Shown here piece after piece: positions 23,501 to 35,500 of a stretch of DNA of 64,000 bases. Every line of letters starts with the position of its first letter. Within the stretch, counting starts at the first letter, position 1. The notes beneath the pieces were generated by a model that saw only the letters and a program-made list of their open reading frames with translations, was not told the DNA's origin and ran no database searches. Source of the stretch: Cephalotus follicularis (taxonomy: Eukaryota; Streptophyta; Magnoliopsida; Oxalidales; Cephalotaceae); contig BDDD01001800.1 in the NCBI GenBank assembly GCA_001972305.1, positions 133,235 through 197,234 of the forward strand. Reading direction: 5' to 3'. A program made the translations under genes and the position numbers.

Positions 23501-26500
23501 TCAAGTGTATCTTTCTTGGGTATTCCTGTACTCAAAAAGGATATCGATGTTACCCTTTTGAGATTAATCATTATGTTGTGTCTGCTGATGTGTCTTTCTT
23601 TAAGTCCACTCCTTATCAGTTTGGGATGTCAGATGAGTCGAAAGTAGTTGATGATTTTCCGGTTTACGTTATTCAATGTTCTATTACCAACTCACGTACA
23701 GCTCCATCATCCCGTCTTGTTCCAGAGATTCGCCAGGTATATACTCGTCGTCTTCGTCCACTTACTATTGCTGAGTCACCCCGGCCGTGGTTTGGTCGTT
23801 GTACTGATGTTGTAATTGAATTTGGAATGGTCCGTTGTAGTGGTGATCATTTAGTGTTCTATCGACACGTGTCGGACACTTGGTCAACATGTCAGAGGCG
23901 TGTCTAAAAATTTTGACCAGTTTCAGCATGTCGGACACTCCCAAATTTGGAGTGTCCGACACTTCGACACCTTTGACCCAAAAAAATTAAAAAAATCTCA
24001 AAAATTTTAAAATAAAATCTAATAATTCAACTTAAAAACAAAATAAAATTAAAACCTAAACTCTCTGAGTCTCTCTCTCGCGAGACCACTGATCAACGCC
24101 ACCAACACACTTATCAACACCACCCAACGCCGACACCACCATTCAACACCATCATCGACGCCACCATTCAACACCAGCGCCGACGCCACCATTCAACATC
24201 AGTATCGACGCCACCGACACCGATATCGGCCACTAAGTGTACTTTCTCTTAATTTTCTCTTATTTTCTCTTATTTTCCCTATTTCAACACGATCTAGCTT
24301 GCTGTTGGCTCGTTCTTTATTTTTATCTCTTTATTTTTTTCCCTCTGTCAACTCTCACTAGCACAGATGGGTTTTTCGTTATTGGACCATATGGGTTTCT
24401 ATTACACCTACGTGACGAAATTACATCTGAAGGGGTTTATATTAACCAAAAAGCATATGAGAGGACCAGAGAAACTTGATATTATGTTTCTATTACTTGA
24501 GGGGTTGTGACAGATGGGTTCCTATATAAATTTTTATATAGATAGAATTGCAAGACAAAGCACAAATGGCTTTGATTCTTTTTTAATAAAATGTCCGACT
24601 TTTTTTATTATTTTATTTTATAAAATTTCAGTAGTGCGGTTTAGGGGACATTATGTTTCTATTATTGTAGGATGAAAATGTCACACCCCGTTCCCACAAT
24701 ATGGACCCTTAGGTCGGACAATCAACGTATATTCAGCTTATGCGAAAATGCGGGAAATTTAAAATTTTCTAGTCTTGTCATTTCATCACATAAGCATATA
24801 ATCATAAGCTGAATTAATAAGCAACATGCATCCTATACTACATGTTACCAATATTTAAAAATAATACAATACCAACATTGTTAATTGCCCACAAACGGAA
24901 CATGATCGAAACATAATCCATCAATAATCCTCTTGATACATAATTCCATCTATTACAATAACATTAACATTTCTCAAGGAAATACAACTTAAACTCTTCA
25001 CTCCGTTTTCCCCATGCTCACAGATGTCGATCCGCTGCATCAATCTGAAATTGATAGGGTTAGCTGAATTCACTGGCTAAGTAGAGAAAATATAAAGGTA
25101 CTTTGGGGGCAGCGATAACAAATGTCATGAGATGAATGCATTCATGATGCAATACACAATATATACCTATATACATATATATGTATCTATCAATAGGCAA
25201 CAATCATGCCAAGTGGCTACAACTACAAAATCCATATGTATCGAGGCTAACCGGCACCAAGCTAGGAAAGCTCGACCACTCAATGATGCTAACCGGCCAA
25301 GGCTGGGAAGGCACGCAGGCTGACCGTCCAAGGCTAGGAACAACATCCCACAATCAAATAATACTATCCGGCCCCGAGCTAGGAAAGCTTGCAGGCTAAC
25401 CGTCCTATGGTGCTAGGAACAATCAGGCAATTCGTTTTCAAGTAATTTATATTTTATAAACGCTTGAAATACCACATTTAATCAAAATGTATAATCAATA
25501 ACTCAAATCGGTTTCCAAGTAGTTTATATGTTATAAACGCTTGAAATACGCATATATTTGTCAAATATATGTAACAAACCCTTTTCAACACCAAGTAAAT
25601 TATATACCATAAAGTACTCGTTATAACATATTTATTCAAAACATGTAACAGTCTTTTGAAACCGCGTTTTAATCCGTTGAAATATAGTATTATATACCAA
25701 ATAGTGATTTATAGTAAAATCGTACATACACTTTTCCAAAATGATAAAACCATTTTAGAAATCATTTATTCAATTCAATCCATACACATATCGACGCTAT
25801 CCGGCTCAAGGCGAGGAAAGCTCGACCAAGCCATAGTAATATGCAAGCAAACATATGCTCAAAATGCAACAGACCTTTTTGGCGTCGACACCTAACTCTA
25901 GGCGTCAACGTGTATGGCACCTAGTCCTCCAAAACGTAATCAGTCTCTTTTGGCGTCAACGTATACCCCATACGCGCCAACGTTTATAGCAGTTCCCTTA
26001 GGCGTCAACGTCTATTCTAGGCGTTGACGTGCATGGCAGCCCCCTCAGGCACCAACACTCACTCTAGGCGTCAAGACATGTTCAGGGCGTTAATGTTAAT
26101 AGCGCACCATGTCTATGACAGACACTTAGGCGTCAACGTCTCACCTCTTTGGCGTTGACGCTTTGAGGTAAGGAACCTTAAGCGTTAACGTCTTCCTTTT
26201 TGGCGTCGACGCTCTAAGGTAAGGAACCTTAGGCGTCAATACTTTGAGCGTCTTTCTCTCATATAACAAACCAAGGCGTCGACGCGTACTCTAGGCGTCA
26301 ACGTTTGTGAGACCATAACAGTGTCTCTTCCATTGCAACGCACAACCATGTGACAAACAGTGGATTCAAGCAAAACAACACATGCAATACTTAGTCCATA
26401 TTCATCCAAAACAGTATATGCATAACAGGTTATCATTTAAGACAAACCACAACATTCACTCAATCTACAAATCCACCATTCATGCGTTTCATCAAACGAC

Positions 26501-29500
26501 TCTTATTATAACTGAACTAAAAAATACAGTTATATGATCCCTACCACTGATTCCAAGTTTGGAATCGAAGTCCACTTCTTTAAGCTTTACTGACCAATGG
26601 CTTTCGAGCTCCAAGGTTCGGCGTAGTAGCTCCAAGTTCGAGCTCGGCTTCACTCTTGGTTCGAGCCTCCAAGCTTCCAGGTTCAACAATGGAGAAAGTG
26701 GCTATCTTTTCCTCCTTTTTCTCCCGGTTTCTCTCTGCTTCTTTCTCCTTTCTCTTTCTCTTTCGATGCAAGTTGGAGGAGACAGGAGAGGTGTGCTTTA
26801 TGGAGGAGTTTCTCTCTCTCTCTCTCTCTCTCTCTCCTTCACCCGCATGCAAGGCGCCATACGTCTCTCTCTCTCTCTCTCTCTTTCTTCTCTCTGCCAC
26901 CTGCACATACCTCACTTCTTTTCTTCCTTTATGTCATTGCAGAGCATGGGGAAGAGATAAAGTGTCTTACACTTCTCTTTCATGCGTCTTCTGTCAGTGT
27001 TTTAACTTATTCTACCGACATTTTTTGGCGTCGACGTCAACCCTTAGGCGTTGACGCGTTGACCATTCTTCTCAGCCCTAACAGGTTCCATGAACCGCGT
27101 TAACGCTTATCTCCTTGGTTCCCAATCGATGGGCGTCGACGCCACCACTTGGCGTCAACTCCTTAAGGCAAAGAACCTTAAGCGCGCGTCATTGTTCCTT
27201 GGCGTGTACATTTTTCAATTCAACGTCATACTCTTAACACTCTCCATTCACAATTTAACATTAAGCTGAAAATCCATAATTCTCATTAATTTTCCATAAG
27301 ATTACAAGAGAAATTACAATAATACATTAATGAAAATTTCGGGCGTTACAGGAAAATAGTGGAAGTATTGTTTATCAGATCAACGATAAGCCCCTTTGGA
27401 ATTATGTTACCAAGCAAGAGAGTAATTCTAAAGGTGGAGGAAATGTTCCCTTCAGTTGCAATTTTTGCTTCAAGAATTTCAAAGGATCCTACTCGAGGGT
27501 TAAGGCTCACTTATTGAAAATAGGAAGCACGGGGATACAAATTTGTGCGAAGGTGTCATCGGAAAATATTTTAGAAATGAGAAGGCTTGTAGACGAGGCT
27601 GAGTTGAGAAAGAGAAATGCTTTGCCAAAACAAGTCCCTTTACCAACTTCTACAAGCACAAGTTCTTTGCCAAGTGTTGGGACATCACTCTCAGGTACGA
27701 ATGCATTTCAATCGGAAGGTTTAGAGCCTAAAAAGAGAAAGGGTTTAGGCAATACTGCCGTAGCGAAGACGTTTAATCTTAAAATTAGGGACCAATTACA
27801 TGCTGAGATTGCTAGGATGTTCTATTCTGTCGGGTTGCCATTTCACCTAGCAAGAAATCCTTATTTTGTTAGTTCCTACACTTTTGCCGATAACCAAAGT
27901 ATTAGTGGTTATATTCTTCTGGGTTATAACCTGTTGAGGACCACTTTACTCTAAAATGAGAGGGCAAACATTGAAAGATTGTTGCATCCTATTAAACTCT
28001 CATGGCATGAGAAAGGGTTGAGCATTGTTAGTGATGGATGGACTGATGCCCAAATGTGGCCTCTTATAAATTTTATGGCGGTTGTTGAAGATCCACCAAT
28101 GTTTTTAAAGGCAGTCAATTGTGAGGGTGAATACAAAGACAAATGGTTAATTTCTGACTAGATTAGTAAGAGTATTTTAGAAGTTGGCCCTCACAATGTG
28201 GTGCAAGTTGTAACAGACAATGCACCGGTGTGTAAGGCCGCGGGGTTGCTTATTGAAACTCAATATCCTCACATTTTTTGGACTCCTTGTGTGGTGCATA
28301 CATTTAATCTTGCATTGAAAAATATTTGTGTTGCGAAACATACTGAGGCAAATGAGGTTGTATTTGAGGAATGCAATTGGATCTCTGCAATTCATGGTGA
28401 TGTTATGTTGATAAAAAATTTCATCATGAATCATTCAATGAGGTTGCTCATGTTTAATGAATTTGTCCATTTGAAGATGCTTGCTATAGCGGAGTCTCGT
28501 TTTGCTTCTGTCATTGTCATGCTTAAAAGATTTAAGCTCATAAAACGTGGACTCCAAGAAATGGTTATAAGTGAGAAATAGAGTTGTTACACGGAGGATG
28601 ATCCGGGGAAAGCACAATTTGTGAAGGAAACAGTTTTAAATGATTTATGGTGGGATAAGATTGAGTATTTACTTTCCTTTACTAATCCCATTTATGCGAT
28701 GTTGAGGTTGTGTGACATGGATGTGCCCACGCTTCACTTAGTTTATGATATGTGGGATTCTATGATAGAAAAAGTGAAGAAGGCAATATATCAGCATGAA
28801 GGGAAGCGAGATGATGAGTTCTCTAGTTCTTATTTCGTGGTACATGAGATTCTTGTTGATAGGTGGAACAAAAGTAACACACCTCTTCATTGCTTGGCAC
28901 ATTCATTGAATCCATGGTAACTTTGATTGAAGTTTAAAATTTCTATATGCTTAATTGCTTATTTTTTAGATTGGCTAATAATTTATTGCTTATTTACTTT
29001 ATGACATTATGCTTTTTTGTAGGTATTATAGTTTGTCTTGGCTAAATGAAGTTTCAAATCGCCAACCTCCGCATAAAGATAATGAGATTTCAAAAGAAAG
29101 AAAAATTTGTTTGAAAAGAATTTTTCCAAATAATGGAGAATTTAGAGCAGTTCAAGTTGAATATGCGAAGTTTTCAGGGTGTTTGGAATCTTTTTCTGAT
29201 TCCGATTCCATGAGTGATAGAAGAAAAATTGATCCAAAACATTGGTGGCTTCTTTATGGTTCTTTTACACCATTGCTTCAAAAGTTAGCTTTGAAGTTGC
29301 TTGGCCAACCTTTTTCCTCATCATGTGCGGAGAGGAATTAGAGTACTTACTCCTTTGTTCATTCAATTAAGAGGAACAAGATGACACCTCAACGTGCCGA
29401 AGATTTAGTATTTGTACATACTAATCTTCGGCTTCTATCGAGGAGGAGTCCAACTTATAAGGAAGGGGGGAGTAAGATGTGGGATGTAGGAGGATATCAC

Positions 29501-32500
29501 CATGATTCATTTGAGGATGTTGGGGTTCTTGAGGTTGCAAATCTCTCATTGGATGAACCAGATATGGAGGCTGTGATTTTCACTGATGAAGGGCTGGAGA
29601 ATGAGGGGAATGAAAACATCGAAGTTGAGTCTCATTAAAAAGAGAGTAGCTCTTATTTATTTTCCATTTTGGAGCATGTAATGAACTTAAATTGTCATGG
29701 AACTCGTGATGCTTGGTAGCGTTTATATGTTTTATGTTAAATATTGTGGTGGAATGGAACTTGTGATGCTTTGTAAAAAACTTGTGATGCTTGGTAGATT
29801 TTATGAACAAAAACAATTAAATTTATAAACAAATATCGTTGATCATAAGCATTATAGTATTTTACATTTTTAGTCGTAGAAATTTAGAATTGTGAAAAAG
29901 AAATGTGTAGAATTGTGAAAAACATAAAAAATCAATAACATGTGTTATAAATAATACAATTATATATATATATTATTTATTTATTGTTGTGTCCTCGCCG
30001 TGTCGTGTCCGGATTTTTCAGAATTTGTCGTGTCCCCTTGTCCAGGCCGTGTCGTGTCCGACACCCGTGTCCGTGCCCGTGCTTTTGCTTCATAGCTCTA
30101 ACACTGAGAGGACTTTGTTAAGTGTGTATGTTGATGACATTTTGATCACAGGAGATGATCATGAGGGTATTCGGTCACTGAAAGTTTACCAACAACAGAG
30201 ATTTCAAAATAAAGACTTGGGGCGACTCAAGTATTTTTTGGGTATCGACGTAGCACAATCGTCAAGTACATGTATTTTTATGTCCCAATGTAAATATATA
30301 CTTGATCTGTTAGATGAAACTGGGATGTTAGATTACAAACCTCTTGGTACTCCAATAGATCATAACCAAAAGCTTATGATAGATGATGGAGATGTATTAT
30401 AGGATCCTGAGAAGTATCAGAGGTTAGTGGGTAAACTTAATTTTTAACTGTCACTCGCCCATATATTGCTTTTCCTGTGAGTGTGGTTAGTCAATTCTTA
30501 TCATCTGCCTGGTCTTCTCATTGGGATGCTGTTATTCGTATTTTGAGGTATCTTAAGGGTAGTCCAGGGCGTGGGTTGTTATATTGTGATCATGGTCATC
30601 ATCGGGTTGAAGGTTTTTCTGATGCTGGTTGGGCAGGGTCTCCTTCTGACGGAAGGTCTACTACTGGTTATTGTTTTTTCGTTGGAGGCAACCTTGTTTC
30701 ATGAAAAAACAAGAAACATAGTGTAGTTGCGCATCTAGTGCCGAGTCAGAGTACAGAGCTATGACTAATGTTGCATGTGAATTGATGTGGATACGACAGA
30801 TATTGAGTGAACTTGGGTTTGGTGACCCGTCTCATATGCAGTTGTGGTGTGATAACCAAGGTGCTGTTCATATAGTCTCAAATCCTGTATTTCATGAACG
30901 TACTAAACATATTGAGGCAGATTGTCATTTCGTTCGTGAGAAGCTTGAACAAAAGCTCATTTCGACCAACTTTGTGAGAACAATCAACTTGCAGATGTAT
31001 TTACAAAGTCCTTAAGCAGTGAGAGGATTAAAACGGTTTGTAACAAGCTGGACATGTATAATATGTATGCTTCAGCTTAAGGGGGAGTGTTAGATAAGGG
31101 TAATTTAGTCTTTATATCAAGTTGTATCTCACTATAAATATATAGTTAGTGCAGACTAATTGGTCTGACACTTTTGCTCTCTTAATTATGATTAACAGTA
31201 CTTAGTACTTCTAATCCTATATAAAGGGTTATCTTGTATACTCTTTCAGTTGATAAACATACATAATTCATACAATCATATTCTCTCCAATTTACTTTCC
31301 TCATTATTTCTAACAGAAAACACAATTAATATGTATAATCAGTTGATACCTTTTGTGTTAGTGTGCATCAGGTGACCTTTTGTGTTACTGTGCATCAGGT
31401 GATTTTTGCTAGTTGTAGGCAATAGATATATGGTGGTTACTTCATTCCCTATAGAATTTGAGTAGAACTAAACGATCTGCCAAGGATAAGGAATACCGTG
31501 TTTGAAACTCTTGCATACGTCAAATGATCTGAAAAGCTAACAAACAAGTGTATGGTTGTGCGCTCGTAGCTTATCATTTTTTGACGTAGCAACTTGTGGG
31601 ACCAGGGCTATGTGGTCTTATTTGTACTAATGTCACGAGGACAAAAGTTTGGTTTTAGGATTGTACATGCTCCTCAATAGTCATGCTAGTTAATTTAAAA
31701 AAAAAAGGTCTTATCATGTGGATGATTACTCCATGCCAGGTAACCTCCAACATAAGAGTTAAACAAGACTTATTCAACACCTTTGTTTGTCCAATTGGAC
31801 AACACAGGAGAAGGGATGAATTGAGTTTTCAAAGAAGTGTAAACCTTTTAAGCTCTCAAGATATGCAAGTGTATATATGTGAAGAAACCGAATATTAAAT
31901 TAGTGTTTACTCTGGCTTACCCTAAAAGGTAGAAGCCTCTTATATTTATATTAGGAGATACAAGAATAATCATATTATACTTAGGAAATAATCGTTGGTC
32001 GCCTTAAACAATCCAAGAGGGAGGTGAATTTGATTTAATGCGGAATTTAAGCTTTTTCGGTTAATGGTTAGTTAAACAAACAACTAGCAATTTAATAAGA
32101 AAACACAAGAGATGAATAAAGGAAATTTAATTGCAAGTAGATAAATAGTAAGGGTAGAATTAGCCACTTTTAAGTGAGATGTACATGGATTATGCATGAA
32201 GACTTATATTTTAATCTTTTTCACTAATCTCTGATATATTGCCTTATCAATTGAGCTACCATTTTCACCGCAAAGATGATGGATGACCTCAATAGAAGAT
32301 TCTACAACTCTGCAATCTACCATGTATGTTTCATCAAGAAGATCAAGTACATAATTTCTTTGCGAGATAAAAATGTCACTTTCTGATCTAGCCTCCTAAG
32401 AATGCATTTCAGTAGACTCAAGTCTTTGATCTCAAATTCTCTAGTTAAGTGAGATTGAGTCTGCTTAGCAGAACCATTATCTATCACAATTATGTCATCC

Positions 32501-35500
32501 ATATTGTTATTTATAATTATTTATTTTAAGTTACAAGTTTGACCATAATATTAGGTTACGCCCATATTAGTGTGAAGGTCTAACACTAGCGTATATAAAT
32601 AGTGGAATTATCTCAATACAATTGAGAAGAAATTATTTTCTGATTTCATGGTATCAGAGCAATAATATTGAGTTTCACACGGGGATCCATAGGCGTATTA
32701 ACAGGCTTACTATCACGAAGCCCTACATCTCCTAAGATATCAAGAGTATACTTTCTCTATGAAAGAGTAATACCAACATCAAAATACGCCACCTCAATAC
32801 CCAAAAAATAACGCAAGCGACCCAAATTTTTACTACTAAACTCACATTGCAAAAATTGCTTGAGGCTGTATGCGTCTAATATCACTTCCAGTAACAATAA
32901 TATTATCCACGTAAACTAAGAGAATAATACATTCATCTGAGGATTCAACACTGTACCGTTTCATGCCAAACTTAAGCACAACATCACTAAATCTCCCAAA
33001 CCAAGCACGAGGAGATTGTTTCAGACCATGTAAAGCCTTCCGTAACCTGCAAACTTTCTCCCCCTAAGGAACAAACCCAGGTGGTTGTTCCATATATACT
33101 TCTTCATGAAGATCACCATGAAGGAAGGCATTCTTCACGTCCAACTAATGTATATGCTAATGAAAACAAGCTGCCAAGGATACAAGAATACGAATAGAAG
33201 GAATCTTGGCCACCGGAGAGAACGTCTCATCATAATCAACGCCATAGGTTTGAGTATATCCTTTGGCCACTACACGAGTCTTCAACCTTTCTATTGTACC
33301 ATCGAGATGATATTTAACCACAAAGACCCAACGACACCCAACCAATTGCTTGCCAGGTGGTAAAGATAAAGATCCCAAGTGTCATTAGCACGTAATGCAG
33401 TCATTTCATCCTCCATTGCACAGGTCAATCGTGGATGAGCCAAAGCTTCCTGTACACTACTATGCACAGACATAGAAGAAACAGATGATACAAAAGAAGA
33501 CATATCAGGTGAGAGGTTAGCGTAAAGACACAAAGTGTGATAAAGGATACCGGGTTCCTTTTTTAGAACGTGTACAATGAGCAACGGGTGACTCAAACAC
33601 AGGTAGATCAACAATGGGCGACCCAGACTCGGGTGGATCAATAATGGGTAACTCAGAATTAGGTGGATTAGGGACAGGCGCCAGTGGTGGTGGGTCACAC
33701 TGCTGCGGAGGATCAATTGATTGTGTAAAGTTCCTTTTTTAGAACATGTACGATGAGCAACGGGTGACTCAAACATAGGTAGATCAGCAATGGGCGACCC
33801 AGACTTGGGTGGATCAATAATGGGTAACTCAGAATTAGGTGGATCAGAGACAGACGCCAATGGTGGTGGGTCACACTGCTGCAGAGGATCAATTGATTGT
33901 GTAACAAATTGGTGTCTACGAGTATATACCTGTAGAGGTTTTGGCTATGACTGAGGAACAATGGATAGAGGAAGCTCCAAAGTAGAAGATTATGGCCGTG
34001 GATCTGTGTTATAATACGCTTGATCCTCAAAAAATGTCACATCAGTAGATACAGTTACACGATGTCGATTTGAACTATAACAAACATATCCCTTTTGAGT
34101 TTTTGAATAACTCACAAAAATAAAATTTTCAGCTTTAGGAGATAATTTGTCAACATCAGGCGTCTATAAATGAACAAAACAAATGCACCCAAATACCCGA
34201 GGTCGATCCGGGTGAAGAATAGTATAAGGAATAGCTCCATTCAATAGACATAATGGAAGACGATTTATAATGTAACAGAAGGTCTAAAGTGCATATCCCC
34301 AAAAGGATTTAGGCATATTTGTGTGAAGAAGCAAACAACGGGCAACATCCAATAAATGACGATTCTTGCGTTCAGCTACCCCATTTTTGGCATTGATTCA
34401 CCTGCATTCCCAAAAAGTAACTCATCTCCCCCAAGTCAGTCATTTCAAATTGCTTCTTCATCTCTAATTTGAACTCCTCCATAACTGATGCATCATTTCC
34501 TGTCACTAACAGGTTATCAGCATATAGAGAGACAATAAGAATTTCTCCCTTGTCACTATGCTTCATATATAAAGTTGCATCACTCTCACTTCTTTTAAAA
34601 CCTTGAGAGTATAAATGAGCATCTATCCTGCTGTACCAGGCTCTAGGAGCCTGTTTGAGGCCTTACAAAGCCTTATTAAGCCTTAGAACCTTGTTCTTCC
34701 TATCAGCAACCTCAAACCCTTTAGGTTGCTCCACATAAATCTCCTCCTCCAAGTATCCATTTAAAAAAGCTGATTTCACATCAAGTTGATGAATTTTCTA
34801 GCCTTTGTTTGCAGCAAGAGCAATTAGTACCCTTATGGTGTCCATCCTTGCAACTGGAGCAAAAGTGTCTCCATAGTCAACACCAGCATGTTGAGCATAC
34901 CCCTTCACAACTAATCTTGCCTTGAACTTGCTGATTGAACCATCAGAATTTTCTTTAATTCTGAAAATCCACTTGACACCAATCACATTCTTCTTCTTTG
35001 GCCTTTTTACTAGTTCCCATGTTTGATTCTTTTCTATCATCTTCAGTTCTTCACCCATGGCAGCAACCCAAGCCTCATCTTTAATAGCTTCAGTGTAAGT
35101 GGCAGGTTCAACAATTGCCATATTGCATCTTTGGTAAATTTCAGCCGAAGATTTGGTTTTTGCAATGATAGGTTCTGAGTCTGAACTGGAGGAATCCGAG
35201 TCTGAACTTTCAGCAGCTGCAAAATCCTTTTCAGGACCAGATTCAGCATTGAAATCACTGAAGTCTTCATTGTATGGTTGAGCAGGCATAGAGGAATCTC
35301 TTTCCACTTTCTTCTCATCCCAATTCCAATGTGCACCTTCATCAAACTTCACATCCCTGCTGATAATGACCTTATCAGTCTTCATATTATAGATTCTAAA
35401 TCCTTTTGACAAGGAACTATAGCCAAGAAATACACCCTTCTCAGCCTTTTCAGATAACTTGTCCCTCTTCACATCAGGAATATGCAAATAACAAATGCAG

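Larger units (their letters stand above)
24679..27350 (-). mobile_element. D1, long solo-LTR-like element in hAT
   Basis: On the minus strand it begins TGTAACGCCCGAAATTTTC and ends GGAACGGGGTGTGACA; flanks GAAAA (24674-24678) and GGAAA (27351-27355) resemble a 5 bp TSD with one mismatch. The start is nearly the same as that of D2. Length is 2.67 kb with no gene. LTRs of Tekay/Del-type gypsy elements are this long with TGTAACNCCC ends, so a solo LTR is the likely identity (inference). It carries a motif cluster (25880-27180) and a CT microsatellite. Confidence 0.75.
23869..30095 (+). mobile_element. hAT transposon nested in A4, interrupted by D1
   Basis: This block interrupts A4 reverse transcriptase in mid-codon and carries a hAT transposase. 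Ends are rich in TGTCGGACAC motifs: the left starts GTGTCGGACACTTGG, and the right, reversed, contains GGGTGTCGGACACG followed by GTGTCCGG-type repeats. I cannot define exact inverted repeats or a clean 8 bp duplication, so the borders are good to about 10 bp. D1 is inserted upstream of the transposase. Excluding D1 it is about 3.5 kb. Confidence 0.8.
20589..31197 (+). mobile_element. Copia element A4 nested in J's 3' LTR
   Basis: LTRs of 110 bp at 20589-20698 and 31088-31197 (TGTTAGATAAGG...GATTAACA) differ at about nine sites; the TSD GTACT lies at 20584-20588 and 31198-31202. The primer site TGGTATCAGAGCC starts at 20699. Gag, protease, integrase, part of reverse transcriptase and RNase H are recognisable. 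The element is interrupted from about 23869 to 30095 by a hAT transposon, so its own length is about 4.4 kb. Confidence 0.94.
19507..31315 (+). mobile_element. Copia-derived element J, non-autonomous, split by A4
   Basis: The 5' LTR is 19507-19717 (TGTTAATGTATATTCC...TTTCTAACA), the primer site TGGTATCAAGCCC starts at 19718, and the core is about 775 bp. The 3' LTR starts at 20493 after a purine tract (GAGAGGGAGG), is broken at 20588 by A4, and resumes at 31203-31315. The TSD GAAAA lies at 19502-19506 and 31316-31320. Without A4 the element is only about 1.2 kb. The end of the core still reads VDIFTKS, the tail of a copia RNase H, so J is a deletion derivative of an autonomous copia. Confidence 0.9.

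Noticed and set aside
23860-23950. Left hAT end as a clean inverted repeat with 8 bp duplication
   Set aside because: TGTCGGACAC motifs recur at both ends, but I could not align exact termini or match an 8 bp duplication, so the borders are reported as approximate.
26559-27054. Several frames of 110-133 residues on both strands
   Set aside because: They are made of (CT)n microsatellite inside D1 and encode low-complexity Ser/Leu or Arg/Glu runs.
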